A stretch of 64,000 bases of DNA from an uncultured Porphyromonadaceae bacterium (GTDB taxonomy: Bacteria > Bacteroidota > Bacteroidia > Bacteroidales > Coprobacteraceae): assembly GCA_900545915.1 (NCBI GenBank), contig URAV01000010.1, positions 1 to 64,000 on the forward strand, given 5' to 3'. Of the stretch, positions 50,537 through 59,870 are shown piece by piece; positions within the stretch are counted from its first letter, which is position 1; the number at the start of each line of letters is the position of its first letter. Under the pieces are notes generated by a model. The model made no database searches. It had not been told where the DNA came from and saw only the letters and a program-made list of their open reading frames with translations. Made by a program: the position numbers and the translations under genes.

Positions 50537-51760
50537 ATGAAAAACAAATTTGATACTACAACTATTTTCAGGACACCGGACGGTCGATCTTATCTCGTCC
50601 CGTTTATTTTGGTCACCAGTTTGTTCTTGTTATGGGGATTTGCTCACGGATTGCTGGACGTGCTGAACAAGCATTTTCAACTTGCATTCACCATGACAAA
50701 AGCAGAATCGGGATTAGTACAATTCTCGACTTATATCGCTTATTTTCTTATGGCTATTCCTGCTGGTATCTTCATGAAAAAATACGGATATAAAAAAGGC
50801 ATCATTCTGGGTTTATTACTTTTTGCAATCGGAGCATTTTCTTTTATCCCGGCAGCACTCATGCACTCTTCCACTCCGTTTCTGATCGCATTGTTCATAA
50901 TCGCCTGCGGTTTGTGCATTCTGGAGACAGCAGCAAACCCTTACTCAACGGTTTTAGGTCCTAAAGAATCGGCCGCACAAAGAATAAATTTGTCCCAATC
51001 ATTCAACGGCCTGGGCTGGATACTCGGGCCTTTAGTCGGGGGTACACTGATTTTCGGAGCTCCCGAAGGAGACTCCACCGCTCTTACCAAACCCTATATT
51101 CTTGTGGGCAGCATCGTTCTGGTAATAGGAATTTTATTTTTCTTTACGAAACTTCCCGAAATCAAGGAAGATGATGAAAAAACTCCGGTTATGACAAACA
51201 TTCCGGACAAATCGATTTGGAAGCACCGCCATTTCGTACTTGCCGTAATAGCTCAGTTTGCCTACTGTGCCGCCCAAACCGGTATATTCAGTTTCTTTAT
51301 CAATTACGTCACAGAACAAGACCCGAGTATCGATCCCGAAAAGGCATCAAGGATTCTGGCTTTCGGCGGAATGACTTTATTCATGGTAGGAAGGCTTTCG
51401 GGGAGTATACTGATGAAATGGACTACGCCCAATAAACTGCTTGTACTATTCTCTTTGATTTCATCCATATGCATGCTTCTGGTAATTCTCGCTCTGGGAA
51501 GAATATCATTATATGCCCTATACACGACTTTCTTTTTTATGTCGATCATGTTCCCGACGATTTTCGCACTCGGGCTTTCGAACATGGGAACTCTTACTAA
51601 AAAAGCTTCGTCATATATCGTTATGGGCGTAGCAGGAGGCGCTTTCAGTCCTATGCTTATGGGATTGATCGGAGAGAATAACATGGCTGTCGGATTCATC
51701 GTCCCGTTCGTTGCTTTTATATATATTTTGTTTTTTGCAGCTAAAGGCTACCGCTCATAA
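50537..51760 (+). CDS. fucP: FucP-type sugar:H+ symporter (MFS, FHS family)
   Basis: 407 aa with twelve predicted helices. The motif FLLWGFAHGLLDVLNKHFQ carries the helix-1 acid equivalent to FucP Asp46; CGLCILETAANPYSTVLGP carries the helix-4 Glu135 equivalent and Asn162-region motif follows (NLSQSFNGLGWILGPLVGG). Both support an L-fucose permease-like proton symporter, though glucose/galactose transport occurs in the same family. No catabolic genes are adjacent, so the sugar is uncertain. Flanked by two repeat copies. Confidence 0.8.
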   Translation: MKNKFDTTTIFRTPDGRSYLVPFILVTSLFLLWGFAHGLLDVLNKHFQLAFTMTKAESGLVQFSTYIAYFLMAIPAGIFMKKYGYKKGIILGLLLFAIGAFSFIPAALMHSSTPFLIALFIIACGLCILETAANPYSTVLGPKESAAQRINLSQSFNGLGWILGPLVGGTLIFGAPEGDSTALTKPYILVGSIVLVIGILFFFTKLPEIKEDDEKTPVMTNIPDKSIWKHRHFVLAVIAQFAYCAAQTGIFSFFINYVTEQDPSIDPEKASRILAFGGMTLFMVGRLSGSILMKWTTPNKLLVLFSLISSICMLLVILALGRISLYALYTTFFFMSIMFPTIFALGLSNMGTLTKKASSYIVMGVAGGAFSPMLMGLIGENNMAVGFIVPFVAFIYILFFAAKGYRS

Positions 51761-51779
51761 ATAAGAATAATTATCGCCC

Positions 51780-51884
51780 AAACTTGTTTAAAATTTCGGA
51801 TAAAGAAACTCTCAAGCCCGGAAGAAAGCACAAAAATGACCTGATAATATTTTTTTGTCGGAAAATTTAGACAGGCCCTCAGAG
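51780..51884 (+). repeat. MITE-like repeat, copy C (internally deleted)
   Basis: 105 bp. Keeps left end (AACTTGTTTAAAATTTC) and right half (GGAAGAAAGCACAAAAATGA, then GTCGGAAAATTTAGACAGGC) but lacks about 75 bp of the middle, including the central hairpin. Followed at 51889-51916 by another fragment of the right end (GTCAGAAAATTAGACAGATT). Confidence 0.7.
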
Positions 51885-51888
51885 CGAA

Positions 51889-51916
51889 CAGTCAGAAAAT
51901 TAGACAGATTCTCAAC
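51889..51916 (+). repeat. MITE-like right-end fragment
   Basis: GTCAGAAAATTAGACAGATT and a further TCTCAA, a degenerate second copy of the repeat's right terminus directly after copy C. It lies just upstream of the btuB promoter. Confidence 0.45.
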
Positions 51917-51925
51917 AATTCTTCT

Positions 51926-51933
51926 TATCTTTG
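51926..51933 (+). promoter_or_regulatory. -7 box of the btuB-btuG operon
   Basis: TATCTTTG matches TAnnTTTG and is 15-20 bp before the riboswitch; no clear -33 TTTG because the sequence upstream is repeat-derived. Confidence 0.5.
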
Positions 51934-51939
51934 TCCCCG

Positions 51940-52125
51940 TATCGGTTCGAGATGCCTGTAACAGGATATCGATGAAAAGGGAATCCCGTGAAAGTCGGGA
52001 ACAGTCCCGCTGCTGTAATTCTCCTATATTTACGGTAAACTACCCCCTGCCACTGAATAGAATTATTCGGGAAGGCGTTTGCCCACAGAGATAAGTCAGA
52101 AGACCTGCCATACACACAAAATGCC
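51940..52125 (+). ncRNA. Cobalamin (AdoCbl/B12) riboswitch
   Basis: Shows the diagnostic elements in order: GATGCCTGTAACAGGATA, AAAGGGAATCCCGTG, AAGTCGGGAACAGTCCCGC, the GCCACTG junction near 52050, CGGGAAGGCG, and the B12-box region ATAAGTCAGAAGACCTGCC (52091-52109). It stands directly upstream of a btuB-like gene. Binding of cobalamin should shut down translation or transcription of the transporter operon. Confidence 0.92.
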
Positions 52126-52170
52126 GTTTCTTGCGAGGATGAGACCGGCAATACAAAAAAATTTCAGTGA

Positions 52171-54198
52171 ATGCGTAATTTCCGATTTTGCGACCCTGCT
52201 TTATTGTACGGGATAATCTTATGGTGGATTATTCTGCCGATTCGCATATCCGGACAAACGAACGCCAAAGTCGATACGACAAAAACCTACCAACTAAAGG
52301 AAGTCGTATTCACCGGAAAAACGATAAACAGAGATGTAGTTCCGGCACAAACGCTCTCAGGCAAGCAATTAGAGAGACTCAGCGTGCATTCTGTCGCAGA
52401 TGCGATCCGATACTTCTCGGGAGTACAGATAAAAGATTATGGCGGAATCGGCGGGCTGAAGACCGTTAACATCCGAAGTATGGGAACAAATCATGTGGGT
52501 GTATTTTATGACGGTATCCAATTGGGCAATGCTCAGAACGGAACGATCGACTTGGGACGTTTCTCATTAGACAATATGGAAGCGATCACCTTATACAACG
52601 GACAGAAAAGCAGTATCTTTCAACCGGCAAAAGATTACAGTTCGGCAGGTTCGGTTTATCTGCAATCCAGAACTCCACGCTTTGAGGAAGGCAAAAAATA
52701 TAATCTGAAAGCAACATTCAAAACCGGTTCGTTCGGAACGGTTAATCCTGCTATTCTTTGGGAACAAAAGCTGAACGAGAATATAAGCGGATCGGTAAGC
52801 GGTGAATATCTCTATACTACAGGACGGTATAAATTTACATACCGTAAAGAAGGCGGGTATGACACTACTGCCGTACGGCACAACGGAGATGTAAACGCTT
52901 TACGGATAGAAACCGGACTTTTCGGAAAAATAAAAGACGGTAATTGGAGAACAAAACTCTACTTCTATAATTCAGAACGAGGTTATCCAGGTGCTATTGT
53001 CAGAAACAAATTTTCCAATGAAGACCGGCAATGGGATTCGAACTTTTTCGTACAATCGTCATTCCGAAAAAGTTTTGCAGAACGTTATCATCTTTTAATC
53101 AGCAGTAAATACGCGTATGATTATCTCCATTATTTAGCAGATCCGAGAAAAGATGCCTCCGTCACATACACAAACAATCATTACCGACAACAGGAAGTTT
53201 ATTTGTCGGCAGCCCAGATGTATTCTATATTTGATTTCTGGAACATCAGTCTATCGACAGATTTTCAATGGAATAAACTAAATGCCAATTTGATTAATTT
53301 TGCCTATCCGAGACGTTACTCGGGATTGATAGCAATAGCTTCTTCTTTTGAAAGAGAACCGGTAAAATTACAAGCAAGTCTGTTGGGGACTTTCACAAAA
53401 GAAACCACATCATCCGTAGCCGTACCGGCCTCACACAAACCGCAATATACCCCGACAATTATCGCATCTTACCGTCCGTGGAAACATATCGGATTAGATA
53501 TAAGGGCTTTCTATAAAAAGATATTCAGAATGCCCACACTGAACGATTTATACTACACATTTATCGGCAATGTAAAACTAAACCCCGAATATACGACTCA
53601 ATATAATGTCGGCGTCACATACAACAAAAACTTCAACGGAATATTACGCATATTGGAGATACAAGCAGACGGGTACTACAATCAGGTGCGGGACAAAATC
53701 GTCGCAATGCCGACATCCAATTTTTTCCGCTGGACAATGGTCAATTTAGGAAAAGTAAAAATTAAGGGAATCGACATTGCCGCCAATGCAGGATGGCGAT
53801 TCGGGACACAATGGAGCATCGACACCCGCATAAATTACACTTACCAGAAGGCACAGGACTACACTTCTACCGACGATCTTTATTACAAAGGACAAATTCC
53901 GTACGTCCCCCTGCATAACGGATCGGCAGTCATCAATGCCGGATACAGAAACTGGGAACTGAATTACAGTTTCATATATACCGGAGAACGATATGCTTCG
54001 AGAGCCAATACCGAAGAAAACTACGTTCTTCCATGGTACACAAGCGATTTATCTCTATCGAAAAATCTCCGATGGCACAAAACCGGAATAAGAATAACCG
54101 CCGAAATCAACAACTTATTTAACCAACAATATGAAGTCGTGCGTTCTTATCCCATGCCCGGCACTAATTTCAAACTGATATTGAATGTTACACTTTAA
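52171..54198 (+). CDS. btuB: TonB-dependent vitamin B12 receptor BtuB
   Basis: 675 aa. Signal peptide (IILWWIILPIRISGQ), a TonB-box-like stretch YQLKEVVFTGK, plug domain (LSVHSVADAIRYFSGVQIKD; RSMGTNHVGVFYDGIQLGNA) and a 22-strand-type barrel ending in NFKLILNVTL with aromatic C-terminal strand. The B12 riboswitch upstream and BtuG-like lipoprotein downstream fix the substrate as corrinoid. Energised by TonB-ExbBD encoded elsewhere. Confidence 0.9.
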   Translation: MRNFRFCDPALLYGIILWWIILPIRISGQTNAKVDTTKTYQLKEVVFTGKTINRDVVPAQTLSGKQLERLSVHSVADAIRYFSGVQIKDYGGIGGLKTVNIRSMGTNHVGVFYDGIQLGNAQNGTIDLGRFSLDNMEAITLYNGQKSSIFQPAKDYSSAGSVYLQSRTPRFEEGKKYNLKATFKTGSFGTVNPAILWEQKLNENISGSVSGEYLYTTGRYKFTYRKEGGYDTTAVRHNGDVNALRIETGLFGKIKDGNWRTKLYFYNSERGYPGAIVRNKFSNEDRQWDSNFFVQSSFRKSFAERYHLLISSKYAYDYLHYLADPRKDASVTYTNNHYRQQEVYLSAAQMYSIFDFWNISLSTDFQWNKLNANLINFAYPRRYSGLIAIASSFEREPVKLQASLLGTFTKETTSSVAVPASHKPQYTPTIIASYRPWKHIGLDIRAFYKKIFRMPTLNDLYYTFIGNVKLNPEYTTQYNVGVTYNKNFNGILRILEIQADGYYNQVRDKIVAMPTSNFFRWTMVNLGKVKIKGIDIAANAGWRFGTQWSIDTRINYTYQKAQDYTSTDDLYYKGQIPYVPLHNGSAVINAGYRNWELNYSFIYTGERYASRANTEENYVLPWYTSDLSLSKNLRWHKTGIRITAEINNLFNQQYEVVRSYPMPGTNFKLILNVTL

Positions 54199-54210
54199 CC
54201 GGATAATTTT

Positions 54211-55353
54211 ATGAAACGAATGAATATGCAAAATATTTACCGTATCTTTCCACTTATATTTTTGTTACTGACAAGCTGCCGGGGCGATGAGCCTGTTCCC
54301 GCTCCACGAGAAATCACCGTAAGTTCGGGATTCTATCTGCTCAACGAAGGAAATAAAGGTAATAATATGGCTACTCTCGACTATTTCGACTACACCAATA
54401 ATACCTATTATCTGAACATATATGCAGAGAGAAATCCGACTGTAGTCAAAGAATTGGGAGATGTCGGCAATGACCTGCAAATATATGGGAACAGACTATA
54501 TGCCGTAATTAACTGTTCTAATTTTATAGAAGTTACAGACCTGAAAACGACAAAACACATCGGTATGATCCAAATTCCGAGTTGCCGCTATATCGTTTTC
54601 CACAAAAACAAAGCATACGTATCATCGTATGCCAGTATAGACGGAAGCGATTTATACGCCAGACAAGGATATGTTGCCCAAATAGATACCGCCTCTTTAC
54701 AAGTCGAAAAGAGAGTTGCCGTAGGGTCACAACCGGAGGAGATGGTCATCATCGGAGATAAATTATATGTGGCAAATTCGATGTGCGTTTCGACCGGAGA
54801 AATGGATCATACGGTTTCGGTAATCGACCTGAATACATTTACCGAAATAAAAAAAATAGATGTTGCGGTAAACCTGCACCGGATGAAGGCAGATCGTTAC
54901 GGTTACATTTATGTCTCGTCCAGAGGAGACTATTATGACGGGAAGTCCGATCTTTATATGATAAACAGTCGTACGGACGAAGTAGAAGGTCCTTTATCGA
55001 TACCTGTCAATAATATGTGTATATCAGGAGACTCCTTATACATTCTTGCAAAAGAATTCAATTATATTACAGGATATGCAGAAAGTGTTTATGGAATCAT
55101 AGATACCCGTACTCACAAAATCCTTACCCGAAATTTCATATCGGACGGAACCGATACTCAGATAGATATGCCATACGGTATCGCCGTAAATCCTATCAGC
55201 AAAGAAATATTCGTCACAGATGCTAAAGATTTCATTACACCGGGAAAAGTTTACTGTTTCTCTTCTGATGGAAAAAAGAAATGGGAAGAAATAGCCGGAG
55301 AAATACCTTCGAACATTGCATTCGTATTAGAAACCAAAAAAACGGACAACTAA
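54211..55353 (+). CDS. btuG: BtuG-like surface lipoprotein (beta-propeller, B12 capture)
   Basis: 380 aa. Lipoprotein signal with lipobox (LIFLLLTSC). The rest is a YncE/DUF5074-like beta-propeller: repeated strands such as NDLQIYGNRLYAVINCSNFI, PEEMVIIGDKLYVANSMCVS and MPYGIAVNPISKEIFVTDAK. In Bacteroides, BtuG is an outer-surface protein that binds B12 with very high affinity and sits on BtuB. It lies 12 bp after btuB under the same riboswitch. Confidence 0.85.
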   Translation: MKRMNMQNIYRIFPLIFLLLTSCRGDEPVPAPREITVSSGFYLLNEGNKGNNMATLDYFDYTNNTYYLNIYAERNPTVVKELGDVGNDLQIYGNRLYAVINCSNFIEVTDLKTTKHIGMIQIPSCRYIVFHKNKAYVSSYASIDGSDLYARQGYVAQIDTASLQVEKRVAVGSQPEEMVIIGDKLYVANSMCVSTGEMDHTVSVIDLNTFTEIKKIDVAVNLHRMKADRYGYIYVSSRGDYYDGKSDLYMINSRTDEVEGPLSIPVNNMCISGDSLYILAKEFNYITGYAESVYGIIDTRTHKILTRNFISDGTDTQIDMPYGIAVNPISKEIFVTDAKDFITPGKVYCFSSDGKKKWEEIAGEIPSNIAFVLETKKTDN

Positions 55354-55410
55354 CAATATAATGATTTATACTACTTAATCGGAGAGAAGCCCATTTAAAC
55401 AATATTTCTA

Positions 55411-55573
55411 TAAAGCCTATCTAAATTTTGTTCAGATAGGTTTTGAGAATTTCTTTTGAGTTTTGCGAGGGGTAATAGCGGAATATCTGAATGAAAACAG
55501 GAAGACAGACCGAAAGAAAGCGTAAAGATAATCTGATAGATTTTTCTTTATTGGAAAACTTAAAGCTCCTAAA
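55411..55573 (+). repeat. MITE-like repeat, copy D
   Basis: About 163 bp between btuG and the convergent LRR gene. Starts AAAGCCTATCTAAATTTTGT, contains TATCTGAATGAAAACAGGAA and ends TTGGAAAACTTAAAGCTCCT. More diverged than B and E. The right end lies 24 bp from the LRR stop codon. No other feature in the btuG-LRR gap. Confidence 0.65.
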
Positions 55574-55596
55574 CAAGGATAAAATAAGCCCGATAC

Positions 55597-56232
55597 TCAA
55601 TCCAAAATATAACGGATTCCCGAACGTTTTTTTAAATCGGCTATATCTTCCAAAGAAAGCTGGTTATCTCCGATATCCAAAACTGAAATTGCAGGAGAAA
55701 TTTTAAATGATCGCAAAGCGTTATGTTGTGTATATAAATAGGTTAAAGAAGAACATAGACTTACATCGAGAACCGGCAGCATATTATCGGAACAGTCGAG
55801 ATAGAGCAAAAATTCCTGATTTCCTATTTTCAAATTGTTTAACGTATTATGAGAACAATCTAAAGAAACCAAATAAGACAACCCTGATACATCTAACTCC
55901 TCGATCCAGTTAAAAGAACAATCAAGGTGTTCGAGCCATTTGCAAAAAGAGACATCAATATTCTCCAGACAACATTTCGGAACACGCAATTCATTGATGC
56001 ATTCTCCGCAAATACGTATTACATATTCTCCCTTTCGGGTATATGTATGGATCATATTTTTATCGCAAACACCATCTCCCCAGTCGATCATAAAATCACG
56101 TGCCGATACAGAAAGTTCGATTTCGGAATTTTCCGGAATTAAATATGTAACAAGAGTAATTACACCAAAAGTTGCGGCCTTCTTATTAACAACAGATGTT
56201 TGTCTCCTATAAATTAACGGCAAGATTTTCAT
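55597..56232 (-). CDS. Small leucine-rich-repeat protein with PKD-like domain, no clear signal peptide
   Basis: 211 aa. Residues about 30-88 form a PKD-like strand region with MIDWGDGVCDKNMIHTYTRK. Then five LRRs of the LxxLDCSxNxLxxLDVS type (WLEHLDCSFNWIEELDVSGL; YLVSLDCSHNTLNNLKIGN; LLYLDCSDNMLPVLDVSLCS) and a C-terminal helix. This LRR type is common in surface proteins of Bacteroidetes, but here the N-terminus (MKILPLIYRRQTSVVNKKAA) does not look like an export signal. Function unknown; protein-protein binding likely. Confidence 0.6.
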   Translation of the reverse strand: MKILPLIYRRQTSVVNKKAATFGVITLVTYLIPENSEIELSVSARDFMIDWGDGVCDKNMIHTYTRKGEYVIRICGECINELRVPKCCLENIDVSFCKWLEHLDCSFNWIEELDVSGLSYLVSLDCSHNTLNNLKIGNQEFLLYLDCSDNMLPVLDVSLCSSLTYLYTQHNALRSFKISPAISVLDIGDNQLSLEDIADLKKRSGIRYILD

Positions 56233-56521
56233 ATCACAAAAAATATGATTTCTAACACAATACCCAATAAACTATTTAATTAGTCTAAAGATTATTAAAC
56301 TCAATATAATTGCCTATTACTTTAAAAACATATAAAATCTAATAATCAGGCATTTTATTGTTAAATCAGACAAATATACAAGAATTATTTATGAATTTCA
56401 TCAAAAAAATTAAGAAATCAAAATACTAATAAATTGGTATAACAAATAATAATTTCGATAACTAAGACAAATATCTAAAAATCAAAGACCAATATTTCAT
56501 AATACCGTATTATTATATTAT
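56233..56521. other. AT-rich intergenic stretch without recognisable feature
   Basis: About 290 bp of very AT-rich DNA upstream of the LRR gene start; it probably contains that gene's promoter, but no clear TAnnTTTG with correct spacing is seen. Copy E of the repeat follows. Confidence 0.4.
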
Positions 56522-56701
56522 TTAAGAGCCTGTCTTAATTTTCCGACAAAAAATATGATCAGTTCATTTTTGTGTTTTCTTCCGGTCTTTTTTCCCGTTT
56601 TCCCTTGTCAGATAGCCCGCTATCCTCCTCGTAAAAACAGAAAAACATACTCGAAAGAAAATCTCAAAACTGACCCGAGTAAAATTTAGACAGCCTCTAA
56701 G
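56522..56701 (-). repeat. MITE-like repeat, copy E (inverted)
   Basis: About 180 bp in reverse orientation. Ends AGAGCCTGTCTTAATTTTCC and AAAATTTAGACAGCCTCTAA are inverted repeats of each other; centre GATAGC-CC-GCTATC forms a hairpin (written on plus). Best preserved copy, similar to copy B over its whole length when reverse-complemented. Confidence 0.75.
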
Positions 56702-56814
56702 ATTTTCAGAAACAAGTAAGACGAAATTATAAAATACGACATATATTTGTATTTATTAATTGAATTGAAGCTTTCTCTAAAGAAAAATCCGACTTCTTTT
56801 CTGACAATAAAAAT

Positions 56815-58647
56815 ATGAAAAACCGTATAAAAGCTTTATTAATCTTCTTGTGTTCTTTCTATAATCAAAAGATACAGGCCGCAAGTATAATTTGTCAAAT
56901 TTCAGAAATCCATTATCACTCATTCACATTATTCATGTCTGTTTTTTTCGTTCTTTTTATTCTTTTATCAAAACGCATAAAAAAACAAAACCGAATTATA
57001 TCGGAACAGAAAAAAGAGATAGACTCCGCTAAAATCATCTCTGATGCTGTCTTTGGAAATATTTATTCCTATGTCCTTTTGGTAGATCAGAATCTTATCG
57101 TTCAACGTACCAATTATTACACTTTATCATCGACAGACGATTCCGAAGAAAAAAAAGACATAGGAGAGTTGTTGATGTGTGTCAATGTCCTATCCGCAGG
57201 ATGCGGAAAAAGTAAAGCTTGCCCCGATTGCCCGATACGAAAAGCCATAATTGCAGCTTTTAAAGAAAAGAAAGATTTCAGCAATTTAAGCATAACACTG
57301 AATCTTTTGATTTCAGAAAACCAAGTAACTCAAATTGAAGCATTAATATCAGGAGCTTATTTAATTCTTGAAAAAGAGAAATATTTGTTATTAACGGTTT
57401 TCGATACTACTCATCAAAATAAAGTTAAAGAAAAGATCGCAGAAAAACATGCTCTATTCTCGGTAACATTTAATACCCTCCCGGTGGCCATAGCAATTTG
57501 TAATCGAGACGGAGTCGTTCATGAGGTAAACGACTACTATCTCGAACTGATGGGTACAGAAAAAGAGGGTCTAATACAACGAGTCAACGTATTCAACAAT
57601 CCCTGCCTTCCCGATACAATAAAAAATCAGATAAAACAGGGAGAGTATATTTCTGAAGAAGTCAGCTATGATTTTCAAAAACTGAACCGTACAGGGTATT
57701 TCAAAAGTATTTATTCAAACAAACAATATTACAAATTTACCGTCGATTATGTCAAAACCGGGAACGGACAGATAGAAAAACTGATACTGATATGGGTAAA
57801 CAACACCCTTGTTCATAATACTCTAAAACAAAATAAAAATATTATGGACATGTTCAGATTTGTCTCCACTGCTTCAAAAATAGGTTTTTCATCTATAAAT
57901 TTATTGAAAGAAGACACGATAGTCACTCCTGAATATTTTATTAACCTCGGCGAAAATAAAACCACTAACATAAAAAATATTATCAATAAATATTCAAACA
58001 TACACCCAGATGACAGAGAATATCTATTATCTTTTTCTGAACGTGTATCTCATGAAAAAATCCCGGATATAACCTTTGATAAAGATATTCGCGTTTCCGA
58101 TAGATCCGGAGGGTGGAGATGGATCAGACAGGTTTTAATCCAAAAAACTTTCGACCCGAAAAATAAAAATATCGAAATTCTCGGTATGAATATCGATATT
58201 ACCCGGCAAAAAGAAATAGAAGAAAAACTAAAACGAGCTCAACAACAAGCCGAAAATTCAGACAAACAAAAGTCTGTCTTCTTATCGAACATGAGTCATG
58301 AAATCCGAACTCCCCTAAATGCAATAATCGGTTTTTCACGACTTTTGGCTGAAACCGAAACCGAAGAAAATGAAAAACAATCCTACATCGATATCATAAA
58401 CAACAATAACCAACTATTGTTACAATTAATCAGCGATATCTTAGATCTTTCGAAAATAGAAGCAAATACTTTGGAATTCAATTATTCTAATGTAAACATC
58501 AACACCCTGCTCAAAGATATAGAACAGACCACCAGAATGAAAGCAGGAGAGAAAAATCCGGTCAAAATAATTTTCGAACCAGAATCCCCTCATTGCTACA
58601 TATATACCGAGCGAACCGCCTATCTCAAATTATTAACAATCTCCTGA
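56815..58647 (+). pseudogene. Hybrid histidine kinase, N-terminal part (frameshifted)
   Basis: 610 aa before a premature stop. Signal/anchor and one TM helix (FTLFMSVFFVLFILLSKRIK), an unusual PAS with CGKSKACPDCPIRKAI (cysteine cluster), further PAS domains, then the HisKA with H-box MSHEIRTPLNAI (His495). The frame breaks within the ATPase domain: after CYIYTE it reads RTAYLKLLTIS and stops, while the -1 frame continues with RANRLSQIINNLLTNAMKF, the proper N-box. A single-base deletion near 58,600 explains this. Either a recent pseudogene or a sequence error. Confidence 0.75.
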
Positions 58648-59378
58648 CAAACGCCATGAAATTTACAGAAGAAGGTTGTATCCGATTCGGATATAAGAGA
58701 CAGGAAAGCGGAATATATTTTTATATTTCGGATACCGGGAAAGGCATTCCAGAAGAAAAACAAAAACAGATGTTCGAACGGTTCGTAAAACTCGATAAAT
58801 TTAAATCCGGTACAGGTTTAGGTTTAGCCATTTGCAAAAGCATAATCACAAAGTTAGGCGGGGAAATAGGTGTAAATTCAAAACCGGGAAAAGGTTCTAC
58901 ATTTTGGTTTACATTGCCAGCGAACGCCATATATTTCTCAGAAAAAGATAAACAAAACGACACTTCGAGAACCTCGGATAAAAACTCGACAATAGATAAA
59001 CAAGAGAATACTCTGAATATTCCCAAACATACTTTACTGATTGCTGAAGATATAGAAGATAATTATAGGCTATATGAGGTTTTACTAAACAAAAAATATA
59101 ATCTCCTGCATGCTTGGAACGGACAGGAGGCTGTAGACTTGTTTACCAAACACAGACCGGACGCTATACTGATGGATGTAAGAATGCCTGTCCTTGACGG
59201 GTATGAAGCAACAAAAGCAATCCGAGAAATAGAACAAGATATTCCAATTATAGGTGTCACAGCCTTTGCTTTTTCAGAAGACAAAGAAAAAATTCTCTCT
59301 TCAGGATTCAATATGTGCATAACCAAACCCATTGTTTCCAAAAATCTTATGGAAGCGTTAACCGCCGTAAATGTGTAA
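58593..59378 (+). pseudogene. Hybrid histidine kinase, C-terminal part (ATPase + receiver)
   Basis: 261-codon continuation in the -1 frame. Contains N-box NLLTNAMKFT, G1 DTGKGIPEE, F/G2 GTGLGLAICKSI, and a receiver domain with phosphoacceptor in LMDVRMPVLDGYEA and TKPI. No start codon of normal kind (TTG only). It has no H-box of its own, so alone it could not autophosphorylate; belongs with the preceding fragment. Confidence 0.75.
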
Positions 59379-59409
59379 TTTCCAACTCTTGCAACTTACA
59401 TAAAACAAA

Positions 59410-59487
59410 ATGAAACGATTTTTATTCACTCCATTCTATTTTTCGGTTATTCTGTTATCTGTTCAATCACAATCAACGACATCCTGA
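59410..59487 (+). pseudogene. Relic signal peptide / decayed gene upstream of second kinase
   Basis: A 25-codon ORF (MKRFLFTPFYFSVILLSVQS...) reads like a secretion signal and stops at once; the following 330 bp to 59,870 show coding-like fragments in shifting frames (for example ICEKDASEKDVLIRYSHC) but no intact gene. Best explained as remains of a third sensor or TPR gene. A promoter for the next kinase is not evident. Confidence 0.35.
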
Positions 59488-59870
59488 ATCTGCGAGAAAG
59501 ACGCATCAGAAAAAGATGTTTTAATAAGATACAGTCATTGCAGTGACTCACAAATCGACCAATCTAGACAGTCTGGCAAAAAAAGAATATACCAAAGCCT
59601 TTGCCACACGTTTACAGTAGATAAATCGTTTTGACTTAAAAATATCGCCTAAAATTTTTACATAAAAATAAAAAAACACATGACAACTTAATGTTAATAT
59701 TCTTAACTTTGGAAATCTGTTGAATAATTCATGGAGGCAAACAAAAAGTACGACAGCCTCAAATCGGAAGGAAAAGACGCGCCCCATACCGAAATATTCT
59801 CCAGACAAAACATTGCAAATAATTGTTGGCAAAAACAATTGGGTATCAAAGTATATCTTCAATTGACAAA

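Noticed and set aside
55491..55706. 71-codon plus-strand ORF over copy D and the LRR gene end
   Set aside because: It runs through a non-coding repeat and antisense to the LRR gene; sequence is low-complexity Lys/Arg.
58593..59378. Independent small ATPase-receiver gene starting at TTG
   Set aside because: Lacks an H-box and normal start, and joins perfectly with the preceding kinase fragment in the -1 frame.
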